Of a DNA stretch of 11,947 nt, positions 1-8,048 are shown piece by piece; the stretch's first letter is position 1, and every line of letters starts with the position of its first letter. Made by a program: the position numbers and the translations under genes. Origin of the DNA: SHLJ01 sp041618535 (GTDB lineage: Bacteria > Bacteroidota > Bacteroidia > Flavobacteriales > Flavobacteriaceae); contig JBFKFP010000083.1 in assembly GCA_041618535.1 (NCBI GenBank), positions 1 through 11,947 of the forward strand. The letters run 5' to 3'. Under the pieces are notes generated by a model. The model did not search any database, had not been told where the DNA came from, and worked only from the letters and a program-made list of their open reading frames with translations.

Positions 1-113
1 AGATTGATAACGGAAATTTATCTGGTGACATAAGGGGAGGTCTGGAACATAGTCACCATGGTAAATTAGAATTGGACATGTTGCGCAGAACGGTCTTTCC
101 TGTTAATCTGTAG
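1..113 (+). CDS. Possible 3' end of an unidentified plus-strand gene (partial)
   Basis: A frame open from the window edge (first full codon at 3) reads 36 codons and stops at TAG 111-113. The peptide includes GGLEHSHHGKLELDMLRR and ends FPVNL. Codon choice resembles the neighbouring genes, and the stop would lie 30 bp from the convergent thrC stop. No family is recognised. A 36-codon open run is also possible by chance, and a second plus frame closes at position 33, so this is a weak call that depends on sequence left of the window. Confidence 0.3.
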   Translation, partial: IDNGNLSGDIRGGLEHSHHGKLELDMLRRTVFPVNL

Positions 114-143
114 CCCCTAGTTGCCCTGTGTTATGCCTGGATG

Positions 144-1442
144 TTAAGTACCTGAAAGCAGATAATCCTTTAACTGCCCGTAGTCGGAGATTGAGATCGC
201 GTTCTTTTCCCTGTTCATTACCCGTTTGATTTGTGGTGGTAATTCAAGTGTCTTATCGATGGTGCTCTCTACAACATCTATAAATTTCGTGGGATGTGCA
301 GTCTCCAGGAAAACACAGTGAGCTCCGGTGTTCTTATCCAGATAAGCTTTAGCACCTAAGTACCCGACAGCACCATGAGGATCGGAAATATAGCCAAACT
401 TCTCGTACAGCTCCCTTATGGCCAGACGGGTCTTATCATCGTCAAAACTGAAGGACTTCAGGTTTTCACTTAATGTATTGAAGTTGTTCCCGTAAAGTTT
501 CATTATTCGAATGAAGTTGGAGGGGTTGCCCACGTCCATGGCATTGCTTATGGTTTGCCGGGATGGTCGCGGTTCAAACCTTTCGGTTCTGAGATAGTCT
601 GTCACCACATCATTGACATTGTTTGATGCGATAAATGTCTTTACGGGCATTCCCATTCGCTGTGCCATCATTCCAGCACAAATATTGCCAAAATTCCCGC
701 TTGGAATGGAAAAAACGAGCTCTTCGTGCGATTGATGCAGTTCCCGGTAAGCGAATAAATAATAAAACATCTGTGGCAGCCATCGCGCTACATTTATGGA
801 ATTGGCCGAAGTGAGCTGCATCTTACTTATCAGGTCTTCATCCAGAAAGGCCGCTTTCACCATGTCCTGGCAATCGTCGAAAACACCATCAACTTCAAGT
901 GCGGTGATATTTTGGCCGAGTGTAGTAAGCTGTTTTTCCTGTATCTCTGAAACTTTTCCGCTTGGGTAAAGGATTACTACATTCACGCCTTTTACACCAA
1001 GAAATCCATTAGCAACTGCTCCCCCGGTATCGCCCGAGGTAGCTACAAGTACGGTTACCGTTTTTTCGTTGTTTTTATTGAAGTATCCCAGACAGCGGGC
1101 CATAAACCGGGCACCAACATCTTTAAATGCCATAGTTGGCCCATGAAAGAGTTCCAGCACCGAAATATGATCATCCAGCTTTATTATGGGAAAGTCAAAT
1201 GACAGTGTTTCCTTCACAATAGAGAATAATTCTGAATCATCGATCTCAGGGTGAATAAATGGTCTGATGGCTTCATAGGCTATCTCATGCATGCTCATCT
1301 CATCTATTCGACGAAAAAAGTCATTTGCAAATGATGGAATATGTTTTGGGAAATACAAGCCCTTGTCGGGAGCGAGACCCCTTATTACTGCATCTTTAAA
1401 GCTTGAATCGGGAGCAATATTATTTAAGGAGTGATATTTCAT
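144..1442 (-). CDS. thrC: Threonine synthase (PLP-dependent)
   Basis: Catalyses the last step of threonine synthesis: O-phospho-L-homoserine plus water gives L-threonine plus phosphate, in the cytoplasm. The 432-residue protein is the usual length for the bacterial class with an N-terminal threonine synthase domain (residues 1-80). It shows the PLP-lysine motif GPTMAFKD with K107 as the Schiff-base candidate, the ATSGDTGG motif at 134-141, a TSANSINVARWLPQ motif at 211-224, and the phosphate-binding loop SIPSGNFGN at 245-253. It is the last gene of thrABC. Its ATG overlaps the thrB stop by one base (TAATG), which suggests translational coupling. The stop is TAA, and no clear rho-independent terminator is visible in the remaining 143 bp. 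Identification is secure from motifs and operon position. Confidence 0.97.
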   Translation of the reverse strand: MKYHSLNNIAPDSSFKDAVIRGLAPDKGLYFPKHIPSFANDFFRRIDEMSMHEIAYEAIRPFIHPEIDDSELFSIVKETLSFDFPIIKLDDHISVLELFHGPTMAFKDVGARFMARCLGYFNKNNEKTVTVLVATSGDTGGAVANGFLGVKGVNVVILYPSGKVSEIQEKQLTTLGQNITALEVDGVFDDCQDMVKAAFLDEDLISKMQLTSANSINVARWLPQMFYYLFAYRELHQSHEELVFSIPSGNFGNICAGMMAQRMGMPVKTFIASNNVNDVVTDYLRTERFEPRPSRQTISNAMDVGNPSNFIRIMKLYGNNFNTLSENLKSFSFDDDKTRLAIRELYEKFGYISDPHGAVGYLGAKAYLDKNTGAHCVFLETAHPTKFIDVVESTIDKTLELPPQIKRVMNREKNAISISDYGQLKDYLLSGT

Positions 1443-2362
1443 TACAATATTTTGATTCCTTCTTTATTAATGCTCGAAACCAGGTGCTGACTTTTGATAT
1501 CGGTTCCATCATAGACCGATTTAAATGCGTTATTAATTCTTTCAGCGGTTTCCCGCCCCTTGCTCAGAGCGAACATGGAGGGTCCTGATCCTGAAATGGA
1601 ACAACCCAGTGCTCCCGCATCAACAGCTCTTTTTTTAATTTCATCGTACCTGGGAATAAGTTGTTCACGATAAGGTTCTACCACCACGTCGGTCAATGAT
1701 CTTCTTATCAGCTCAAAGTCTGCTGTATGCAGAGCGTGTACCAGGCTGCCAACATTTGCCCATTGCTGAATTGCCTTCTTAAGAGGTACCTTTTCAGGTA
1801 ATAAAGCCCTGGCCTCAGCGGTTTTTATAAGAATCTGCGGATAGATGATGGTCGCAAAAAGATCATCCGGAACAGGAATACTGAGAATATCCAGAGGTCT
1901 TAGGTTTCTTACCAGGGTAAATCCTCCAAATATTGCCGGAGCCAGATTGTCTGCATGTTCGCTTTTACTGGCTATCGCCTCACCTCTCATGGCATATTTG
2001 GTGAGCTCTGTCTTGTCAAAAGGGCGACCAAGCAACTCATTCATTCCGAAAACACTGCCCGCAGCACTGGCAGCACTGCTTCCAATGCCGCTACCTGGTT
2101 TTATCCCTTTATGAATTTCAATTTCAAACCCGCAATCGGGTTTTAATGCTTCATACATAGCCATGGCACTCACACCGGCCACATTTTCATTTACTTCATA
2201 GGGCAATTCACATCCCGAGATCTTGGTGATCCTAACTCCGTGTTCTTTTACTTTTCTAATGGTCATCCCGTCACCGATCTGATCGAGGCAGAATCCGAGT
2301 ACATCAAATCCACATGCGACGTTGGCAACTGTCCCGGGAACGAATAATTTGATCTGATCCAT
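1442..2362 (-). CDS. thrB: Homoserine kinase (GHMP family)
   Basis: Phosphorylates L-homoserine with ATP to O-phosphohomoserine, the substrate of the ThrC encoded next to it. The 306-residue length fits the family. The GHMP-kinase ATP-binding motif KGIKPGSGIGSSAASA lies at about 85-100. An SEHADNLAPAIFGG block is at 134-147, and the C-terminal GHMP motif GALGCSISGSGPSMFAL is at about 250-266. The N-terminal strand KLFVPGTVANVACGFDVLG is typical of homoserine kinases. The gene begins 5 bp after the thrA stop (TAG) and overlaps thrC by one base, so it is the middle gene of a compact operon. No strong Shine-Dalgarno sequence precedes it, as is common in Bacteroidota. The ATG at 2362 gives the expected N-terminus. 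Confidence 0.97.
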   Translation of the reverse strand: MDQIKLFVPGTVANVACGFDVLGFCLDQIGDGMTIRKVKEHGVRITKISGCELPYEVNENVAGVSAMAMYEALKPDCGFEIEIHKGIKPGSGIGSSAASAAGSVFGMNELLGRPFDKTELTKYAMRGEAIASKSEHADNLAPAIFGGFTLVRNLRPLDILSIPVPDDLFATIIYPQILIKTAEARALLPEKVPLKKAIQQWANVGSLVHALHTADFELIRRSLTDVVVEPYREQLIPRYDEIKKRAVDAGALGCSISGSGPSMFALSKGRETAERINNAFKSVYDGTDIKSQHLVSSINKEGIKIL

Positions 2363-2367
2363 TCTTA

Positions 2368-4815
2368 CTAATTGTTTGCAGCTCTTATTATATCGGCAAA
2401 AAGTCCTGAGGCCGTAACATCAGCACCTGCACCTGCACCCTTTATGATCATGGGCTGTTCACTATACCTGGCTGTATAGAACATAACGATATTGTCTTTG
2501 CCTTCAAGGTTATAAAAAGGATGACCAGATGGGATTTCCTGTAATCCCACCTTAGCTTTTCCATCCGCAAATTCTGCAACGAATTTCAGTTGGCAGTTGT
2601 TTTCCTTTGCTGAGCGGTATAGGGCCTGGTAATGGCCTTCTTCATCTTTAAGTGTTTGATAAAAATCATTGACAGTTTTGGCACCCGTGGCAGCAGAGGT
2701 AAGGAAACCATCCATTTCGATGTCGTCAAGATTCATCTCAATCCCGCTTTCCCGAACCAGGATCAGGATCTTTCGCGCTACATCTATTCCGCTCAAATCG
2801 ATGCGTGGATCGGGTTCAGTATATCCTTCCTCTTGCGCAAGTCTCACGACATCGTGAAATCTGACCTGGTCACTGAAATTGTTAAAAATGAAATTCAGGC
2901 TGCCCGATAATACCGCCTTTATCGAATGCACCTCGTCCCCGGAATTTATCAGGTGATTAAGAGTGTCTATGACAGGTAAGCCGGCACCGACATTGGTTTC
3001 AAAAAGGAAAGGGGTATTATATTTTCTCGAAAGACGCTTCAATTCGCTGTAAATCCCGAAATCAGAAGAACATGCTATCTTATTGCATGCCACTACCGCG
3101 ATATTGGCCCTGAGATATTGATCGTATTTGTATGCCACATCTTCATTGGCTGTGACATCAACAAAAATACTGTTTCTGAGATTCAGCGATTTGATCATAT
3201 CTAAAAATCCGTCAAGTGATGCCACCTCACCGCTCTCCAAAGTCCTCTTCCAGTGGTTCAGATCCAGGCCTTTTTTATCAAAGACCATTTTCCTGGAATT
3301 CGAAAGACCGATAACCCTTATCTTCATCTTCAATCGTTCCTTTACAAAGGGAGCCTGGCTGTTTATTTGTTCGATAAGGCGTTCACCAACATTTCCAACT
3401 CCGGTGATAAACAGGTTTAGTTGTTTGGTTTCTACCTCAAAGAAGCTTTCGTGGAGTGTATTCAATGCCTTTCTTACGTCCTTTTCATCGATCACCGCGG
3501 AGATATTTCGTTCAGAAGCCCCTTGAGCTATTGCCCTTACATTGACATTGTTCCTTCCCAGGGCACTGAACATTCTGCCACTTATTCCCTGATGATTCTT
3601 CATATTGTCACCTACTATGGCTACAATTGCGAGTCCTGTCTCAACGAGAATAGGATCTATCTTGTGCAAAGCGATCTCATTTTCAAAGCTGATATCCACC
3701 GCTTTTTTTGCCCGTTCAGCATCTTCAACTTTAATGCCAAAGCAGATGGAATGCTCTGATGATGCCTGGGTGATCAGAATTATGTTGATCTTTTCCTGGG
3801 CCAGGGTTTCGAACAACCTTCTGCTGAAGCCCGGAATTCCAACCATTCCGTTACCCTGCAGGGTCAACAGGGCTATATCTCCAATATGGCTGATCCCCTT
3901 TACAGGACGAATATTTTTAATACCCGTTTCGGTTATAAGTGTTCCGGGTTCATCCGGGGCCATCGTATTTTTAATAACCATTGGGATGTTGAGTTCCAGC
4001 ACGGGTTGCACGGTTGGCGGATACAAAACCTTGGCACCGAAATGTGACAGCTCTACGGCCTCCTGGTAGGAGATGGATTCAATTGGCCTTGCCTGCTTCA
4101 CAAGCTTGGGATTTGCGGTATACATTCCGCTCACGTCGGTCCAGATCTGGAGTTCGTCTGCTTTCAAGGCTGCTGCAATCAGTGCCGCCGTGTAATCTGA
4201 ACCACCGCGTCCAAGTGTTGTTAATTCTCCTTTTTCAGAACGTGAAATGAAACCCGGAAGAATGGTAATTGCAGATTTGTTGTCCTTGAAATAAGCTTTG
4301 ATATTGGCATTGGTTAGCCCCAGGATCACCCCGGCCTGAGTATGCTGCTCATCGGTAACTATCAATTCCTGGGAATTCTTTAAGTCTGCTTCAATTCCGG
4401 ATGAATTTAGGGCCTGGGAAATAATATAAGATGACAGGCCTTCACCAAAGCTGAGCAATTTATCGGTGGTCTTCGGAGAAAGCTCGTTGATCAGATAAAG
4501 CCCATCCAGTAATTGCTTCAGTTGATCCAGTTTATCCAAAATCACCTCCTTGACCATCGCATTGTACTGCTCAGAGATCAAGCCATCAACAATATTCAGG
4601 TGCTTGTCTTTTATATTATTGAATTCGTCGTTGTATTCTTGAGATTTTTCCACAGCCAGTTTGGCCGCTTTTAAAAGGCTATCGGTTACCCCGCCCACAG
4701 CTGATACAACTACAGCCAGCTGGGAATGTTCAGACAGTTGTTTGAGAATGGAAACAACCTGGAGGATATTTTTGGCAGAACCAACAGACGTTCCCCCAAA
4801 TTTCAATACTTTCAT
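2368..4815 (-). CDS. thrA: Bifunctional aspartate kinase / homoserine dehydrogenase
   Basis: Carries out the first step (aspartate to aspartyl phosphate) and third step (aspartate semialdehyde to homoserine) of the threonine branch. At 815 residues it is close to E. coli ThrA (820). The kinase domain at 1-300 has KFGGTSVGSA at 5-14 and TTLGRGGSDYTAAL at 199-212. Two ACT-type regulatory regions follow, at about 313-390 and 397-460, consistent with threonine feedback inhibition. The dehydrogenase part begins with the dinucleotide motif TGVGNVG at 471-477, then ACNKIACS near 576, ETNVGAGLPVIDTL at 606-619 and EPDPRIDLSGIDVARK at 667-682. E667, D678 and K682 match known catalytic positions of homoserine dehydrogenases. 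It is the first gene of the operon, and a candidate attenuator lies about 55 bp upstream. Confidence 0.97.
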   Translation of the reverse strand: MKVLKFGGTSVGSAKNILQVVSILKQLSEHSQLAVVVSAVGGVTDSLLKAAKLAVEKSQEYNDEFNNIKDKHLNIVDGLISEQYNAMVKEVILDKLDQLKQLLDGLYLINELSPKTTDKLLSFGEGLSSYIISQALNSSGIEADLKNSQELIVTDEQHTQAGVILGLTNANIKAYFKDNKSAITILPGFISRSEKGELTTLGRGGSDYTAALIAAALKADELQIWTDVSGMYTANPKLVKQARPIESISYQEAVELSHFGAKVLYPPTVQPVLELNIPMVIKNTMAPDEPGTLITETGIKNIRPVKGISHIGDIALLTLQGNGMVGIPGFSRRLFETLAQEKINIILITQASSEHSICFGIKVEDAERAKKAVDISFENEIALHKIDPILVETGLAIVAIVGDNMKNHQGISGRMFSALGRNNVNVRAIAQGASERNISAVIDEKDVRKALNTLHESFFEVETKQLNLFITGVGNVGERLIEQINSQAPFVKERLKMKIRVIGLSNSRKMVFDKKGLDLNHWKRTLESGEVASLDGFLDMIKSLNLRNSIFVDVTANEDVAYKYDQYLRANIAVVACNKIACSSDFGIYSELKRLSRKYNTPFLFETNVGAGLPVIDTLNHLINSGDEVHSIKAVLSGSLNFIFNNFSDQVRFHDVVRLAQEEGYTEPDPRIDLSGIDVARKILILVRESGIEMNLDDIEMDGFLTSAATGAKTVNDFYQTLKDEEGHYQALYRSAKENNCQLKFVAEFADGKAKVGLQEIPSGHPFYNLEGKDNIVMFYTARYSEQPMIIKGAGAGADVTASGLFADIIRAANN

Positions 4816-4870
4816 TTATTGTAAAGTCAAATTATACTTAAGCAAAGAGATAAACAGATTTCGGACCGAA

Positions 4871-4903
4871 GATAAAAATAATACACAACCCTAACGGGTT
4901 GTG
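4871..4903 (-). terminator. Candidate transcription attenuator in the thr operon leader
   Basis: Read on the minus strand, CACAACCC (4903-4884 region), loop GTTA and GGGTTGTG form a perfect 8-bp stem with a tetraloop. It is followed by TATTATTTTTATC, a T-rich tract. This is the shape of a rho-independent terminator pointing toward thrA, about 55 bp before its ATG, where an ordinary terminator would block the operon. On the other strand the hairpin is followed by ATGGGAATAA, with no T tract, so the direction is clear. The 5' arm is made of the last codons of a short leader frame containing Ile and Thr codons, which suggests ribosome-controlled read-through. Confidence 0.75.
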
Positions 4904-4986
4904 ATGGGAATAATCATAATAACATCCAGACCACGGTGATGATCTGATGGCTCTTTAAAAATGCTATTTTCGATTAACTTGCACAT
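4891..4986 (-). CDS. Candidate thr operon leader peptide (Ile/Thr codon-rich end)
   Basis: A minus-strand frame of 31 codons from ATG 4986 ends VIMIIPITTR then TAG. The final stretch holds four Ile codons and two adjacent Thr codons directly before and inside the terminator stem, and the stop codon spans its loop. In E. coli thrL, runs of Thr and Ile codons sense charged tRNA for the same operon; the analogy here is inference. The start is uncertain. ATG 5001 gives 36 residues but lies at or before the likely transcript start, and ATG 4917 gives just MIIPITTR. No strong ribosome-binding site separates these choices. The frame is open throughout, and the upstream half shows no recognisable domain. 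Confidence 0.6.
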   Translation of the reverse strand: MCKLIENSIFKEPSDHHRGLDVIMIIPITTR

Positions 4987-5003
4987 GTCGCGGGTTTGCA
5001 TTT

Positions 5004-5011
5004 CAAATGTA
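5004..5011 (-). promoter_or_regulatory. Likely -7 promoter element of the thr operon
   Basis: The minus strand reads TACATTTG, a full match to the Bacteroidota TAnnTTTG element. A T-rich run (CTTTTTT) lies about 17 bp further upstream in place of a clear TTTG -33 box. Transcription would begin near 4997-5000, so the transcript would include the leader frame from ATG 4986 and the attenuator hairpin. This placement argues against using ATG 5001 as the leader start. Confidence 0.55.
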
Positions 5012-5060
5012 TTATTTTTACTTACATTAAAAAAGATATATAAATATATTCTTCAATGAG

Positions 5061-6623
5061 ATGAAAATATTCGCCAAAGAGCAAATCTATCAAGGCGACA
5101 AACTAACCGCTCAACGCCAGGACATCAGTTCCACCGACCTCATGGAGCGGGCAGGCACCCAGATTTTTAACTGGTTGCACACCAGGATGCAGGGAGCCCA
5201 GGTTCCGATTCACATATTCTGCGGAATTGGTAATAATGGGGGAGACGGACTCGTGGCATCCAGGCACCTGATAACCCATGGTTATAATGTGATAACCTAC
5301 GTGGTGAATTGCAGCGATAAGCGCTCCAAAGATTTTCTGATCAATTATGACCGGGTGAAGACGGTCACAAAGGAATGGCCGGTCATGCTCAGCTGTAAGG
5401 AAGATTTTCCCGGGATCAACAAGGATGATATAATTGTTGATGCCATTTTTGGAATTGGTCTGAACCGGCCGCCAGACGATTGGGTAAAGGATCTTTTTAT
5501 CCACTTCAGGAACTCGGGGGCTTTTACGCTATCGGTGGATATGCCATCCGGCTGTTATGCGCACAAGGTTCCCGAAGACGAAAACGCTGTTGTATGGGCC
5601 CATCATACCCTGAGTTTCGCCTCGCCTAAATTGGTGTTCTTTCTTCCCGATACCGCCAGGTTTACAAGGCAGTGGGAAATACTGGATATCGGACTTGACC
5701 CTGATTTTCTATACGCAACCGAGACTGAAGCTGAATTGATCGGCAAATATGAGGTTATTCCCCTTTACCGCCCCAGGGATAAGTTTGCTCATAAAGGTAA
5801 TTTCGGACATACCCTTATTGCCGGGGGTAGTTATGGAAAAATAGGCGCTGTTCAATTGGCTGCCAAGGCGTCCTTGTCAATCGGAGCCGGACTGGTAACA
5901 GTCTTAATCCCGGGTTGCGGATATACTGCAATACAATCGGCCTTGCCTGAGGTAATGGTCATAACTTCGGAAAGGAATGATCTTCTGAATAAAATAGAGC
6001 TCCCGTTTGAACCAACCGTAGTTGGAATAGGTGTTGGTATGGGAACCGATAAGGAAACAGTAAGCGCCTTGGAATCATTTTTAAAATTAAACAAAAAACC
6101 ACTGGTAGTTGATGCGGACGGATTGAATATGCTGGCCTTAAAAAAGTCTATGCTTAAATTATTACCCTCTCAGACTGTTTTAACCCCGCATCCCAAAGAA
6201 CTCTCAAGGCTGATCGGGGAATGGAAAGACGATTTCGACAAGCTTGAAAGAACAAAGGTGTTTTCAAAAAAATACGATGCCATCGTTGTCATTAAGGGAG
6301 CGCATACATTAACGGTTTACAAGGACAGGATATTTGTTAATTCAACAGGTAATCCCGGCATGTCGACGGCCGGATCAGGGGATGTTTTAACAGGGGTGAT
6401 CTCAGGGCTTATCAGCCAGGGCTACGATCCGGTTTCCAGTGCCATATTTGGAGTGTATCTTCACGGTAAGGCGGGAGACCTGGCAGCCAATGAAACTGGT
6501 TTTGAAGCACTTATCGCCAGTCACATAATCAGTTTCCTGGGAGACGCTATAATCGACCTTTTTCAACAACAGGAAATGCCAGACGAACAGGCAGAGGAAG
6601 CCGGTAAGGAAAACGAAACTTAA
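5061..6623 (+). CDS. nnr: Bifunctional NAD(P)H-hydrate epimerase / ADP-dependent NAD(P)H-hydrate dehydratase
   Basis: Repairs hydrated nicotinamide cofactors. The N-terminal YjeF_N domain interconverts R- and S-NAD(P)HX, and the C-terminal ribokinase-like domain dehydrates the S form using ADP. The 520-residue length fits fused proteins of this type. In the epimerase half, GIGNNGGDGLVASRHL lies at 55-70, VDAIFGIGLNRP at 126-137 (D127 the likely catalytic residue) and VDMPSG at 159-164. In the dehydratase half, HKGNFGHTLIAGGSYGKIGA starts at 244, followed by DADGLNM at 351-357, TPHPKE at 375-380, IKGAHT near 411 and STAGSGDVLTG at 435-445. The last 17 residues are an acidic, Gln/Glu-rich tail outside the fold. 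The start is ATG 5061; no strong Shine-Dalgarno is seen. It is a single gene, divergent from thrA and convergent with the next gene. Confidence 0.95.
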   Translation: MKIFAKEQIYQGDKLTAQRQDISSTDLMERAGTQIFNWLHTRMQGAQVPIHIFCGIGNNGGDGLVASRHLITHGYNVITYVVNCSDKRSKDFLINYDRVKTVTKEWPVMLSCKEDFPGINKDDIIVDAIFGIGLNRPPDDWVKDLFIHFRNSGAFTLSVDMPSGCYAHKVPEDENAVVWAHHTLSFASPKLVFFLPDTARFTRQWEILDIGLDPDFLYATETEAELIGKYEVIPLYRPRDKFAHKGNFGHTLIAGGSYGKIGAVQLAAKASLSIGAGLVTVLIPGCGYTAIQSALPEVMVITSERNDLLNKIELPFEPTVVGIGVGMGTDKETVSALESFLKLNKKPLVVDADGLNMLALKKSMLKLLPSQTVLTPHPKELSRLIGEWKDDFDKLERTKVFSKKYDAIVVIKGAHTLTVYKDRIFVNSTGNPGMSTAGSGDVLTGVISGLISQGYDPVSSAIFGVYLHGKAGDLAANETGFEALIASHIISFLGDAIIDLFQQQEMPDEQAEEAGKENET

Positions 6624-6624
6624 A

Positions 6625-6662
6625 AATTTAATCTTTAAAGGCTGCTGATTAAAGCTTTAATC
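6625..6662. terminator. Possible weak terminator between convergent genes
   Basis: The 25-bp gap between two convergent stops is very AT-rich. GATTAAAGCTTTAATC at 6647-6662 is a perfect 16-bp palindrome that contains the stop codon of the lipoprotein gene. On the minus strand, CTTTAA and TTAAAG (6654-6649 and 6638-6633) could form a stem with a 10-nt loop, followed by ATTAAATTTTTAAG. The stem is short and AT-only, so termination is only suggested. Confidence 0.3.
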
Positions 6663-8028
6663 CCTCCAGAATACTTTTTAATTTATCGTTAGACGGACGG
6701 GGTGCATCAGCAGAGATGATCTTTCCTTCCGGATCTACCAATATAAACCTTGGGATGCCCTCTATTCCGTATTCTTTTACAAAAGCAGAGTTCCAGTCGT
6801 TATCTGCGAACAATTGAACACCTTCGAGTTCTTTTTCAGTGACCATATCCACCCATTTGTCATGATCGGCGGCTACATCTATGGAGGTGCTAACGAAAGC
6901 GATATTCTTCTTGCCATATTCCTTCTCAACTTCTTTAAGGTAGGGCACTTCCCTGAGACAAGGAGCACACCAGGTGGCCCAAACATCAATATAAACGTAT
7001 TTTCCCCTTAGGTCCTCAAGTGAGGTGCTCCCTCCGTCATGGTTCTCATAATTATTAAATACCGGGGAAGGCATTCCTGGTAGAAGGGTCTTATTCTTTT
7101 CAAAGCGTTCGCTAATATTTGTTCTTATCTCCTCATCTGTCAGCTGATCCATGAACAGTTCATAGATTTCGACCATGTTCGGATTGGCGGGTGATAACAT
7201 AAATCGGCCTGTACCATTTATATAACTATTTTTAAGAGCGGGGATTTCTGATTCGGTCAATGCCTTGAAATGCTCTGCTTTGGCATTTTGATAATCTTCT
7301 CCTATGGCCTCACTTACGGCAACTGAAAGCTCATTTCTGGCCAAACTGCGATAGCTTGGAAAGAGAGCATAAGCAGTGGCATCATTAAAAGACGCGGATT
7401 TTAAATGATCAGGCATGAAATCTTCACTGACCTTAAAATCTTTTTTCTCGGCATAATAGGCATGGCGTGATTCATATTTATTGAGGGCATCGATAAATTC
7501 GTACTCGAGGTTCTGCTTTTCCAATTCAAGGAATGTTGAATTACTTCCAACTGATGATTCCAGTCTTTTATTCAATTCGGCATTCATCTGCTCCAACTTA
7601 TCCTTGAAAGCAACTTCTTCTAAAGAAAAATGAGATCGTGAATTTCCGATGGTCTCTTCCCTGTAGAGGTATTTTTGCGCCAGGTAATTGTTCACATCCG
7701 ATCCGGCCCCTTCAAATTTTATGGTTTCATCAAAGGCCTCGGCATCGAGGCTGATATTTAGATTGAAATCCCCGGCAAGATAAATGCTTGATCGTTCCCT
7801 TCCGTGAGAAAAATTGTAATAGCCTGGTTCTATCTGAAGAGTATCCTGAAAAACACCTTCTTTATCTACCGCTACCTCTCTGATAATATTTCGGTCTGAA
7901 TTTATGCTTACGGTTTCAGCCTTTGGATTTGAAATTTTACCTGAAATAACTGTGAATTTGGGCTCTTGATCTTTTTCGCAGGAAAACAGAAAGATCGTCA
8001 GGAGAACGAGTACGGAAATATGGCGCAT
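6649..8028 (-). CDS. TlpA/ResA-like thioredoxin-family lipoprotein
   Basis: Probable envelope-anchored thiol-disulfide oxidoreductase of 459 residues. The N-terminus MRHISVLVLLTIFLFSC is a lipoprotein signal, with the lipobox cysteine at C17. Residues 25-120 form a beta-rich domain resembling the DUF4369-type region common before thioredoxin domains in Bacteroidota. Residues 125-310 are charged and mainly helical by composition, with no recognised domain. Residues 318-459 are a TlpA-like thioredoxin fold with active site WCAPC (C354, C357) after YVYIDVWAT, and the cis-proline motif GIPRFILVD with P426. Such proteins keep periplasmic thiols reduced or act in cytochrome maturation, but the substrate here is unknown. 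It is a single gene, divergent from hutH and convergent with nnr. The ATG at 8028 is supported by the immediate signal peptide. Confidence 0.9.
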   Translation of the reverse strand: MRHISVLVLLTIFLFSCEKDQEPKFTVISGKISNPKAETVSINSDRNIIREVAVDKEGVFQDTLQIEPGYYNFSHGRERSSIYLAGDFNLNISLDAEAFDETIKFEGAGSDVNNYLAQKYLYREETIGNSRSHFSLEEVAFKDKLEQMNAELNKRLESSVGSNSTFLELEKQNLEYEFIDALNKYESRHAYYAEKKDFKVSEDFMPDHLKSASFNDATAYALFPSYRSLARNELSVAVSEAIGEDYQNAKAEHFKALTESEIPALKNSYINGTGRFMLSPANPNMVEIYELFMDQLTDEEIRTNISERFEKNKTLLPGMPSPVFNNYENHDGGSTSLEDLRGKYVYIDVWATWCAPCLREVPYLKEVEKEYGKKNIAFVSTSIDVAADHDKWVDMVTEKELEGVQLFADNDWNSAFVKEYGIEGIPRFILVDPEGKIISADAPRPSNDKLKSILEGLKL

Positions 8029-8048
8029 ATCTATATGGTTTTAATGCA

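Noticed and set aside
3128..4250. Plus-strand open frames of 78-154 codons inside thrA
   Set aside because: They lie opposite a strongly conserved gene on the other strand and show no domain or start context; they are shadows of thrA codon bias.
4835..4843. Second promoter between attenuator and thrA (TATAATTTG)
   Set aside because: The spacing inside the motif is one base off TAnnTTTG, and the TACATTTG box upstream of the leader is a full match.
5103..5504. Minus-strand frame of 133 codons inside the NAD(P)H-hydrate repair gene
   Set aside because: It is antisense to the conserved epimerase domain, with no recognisable protein features.
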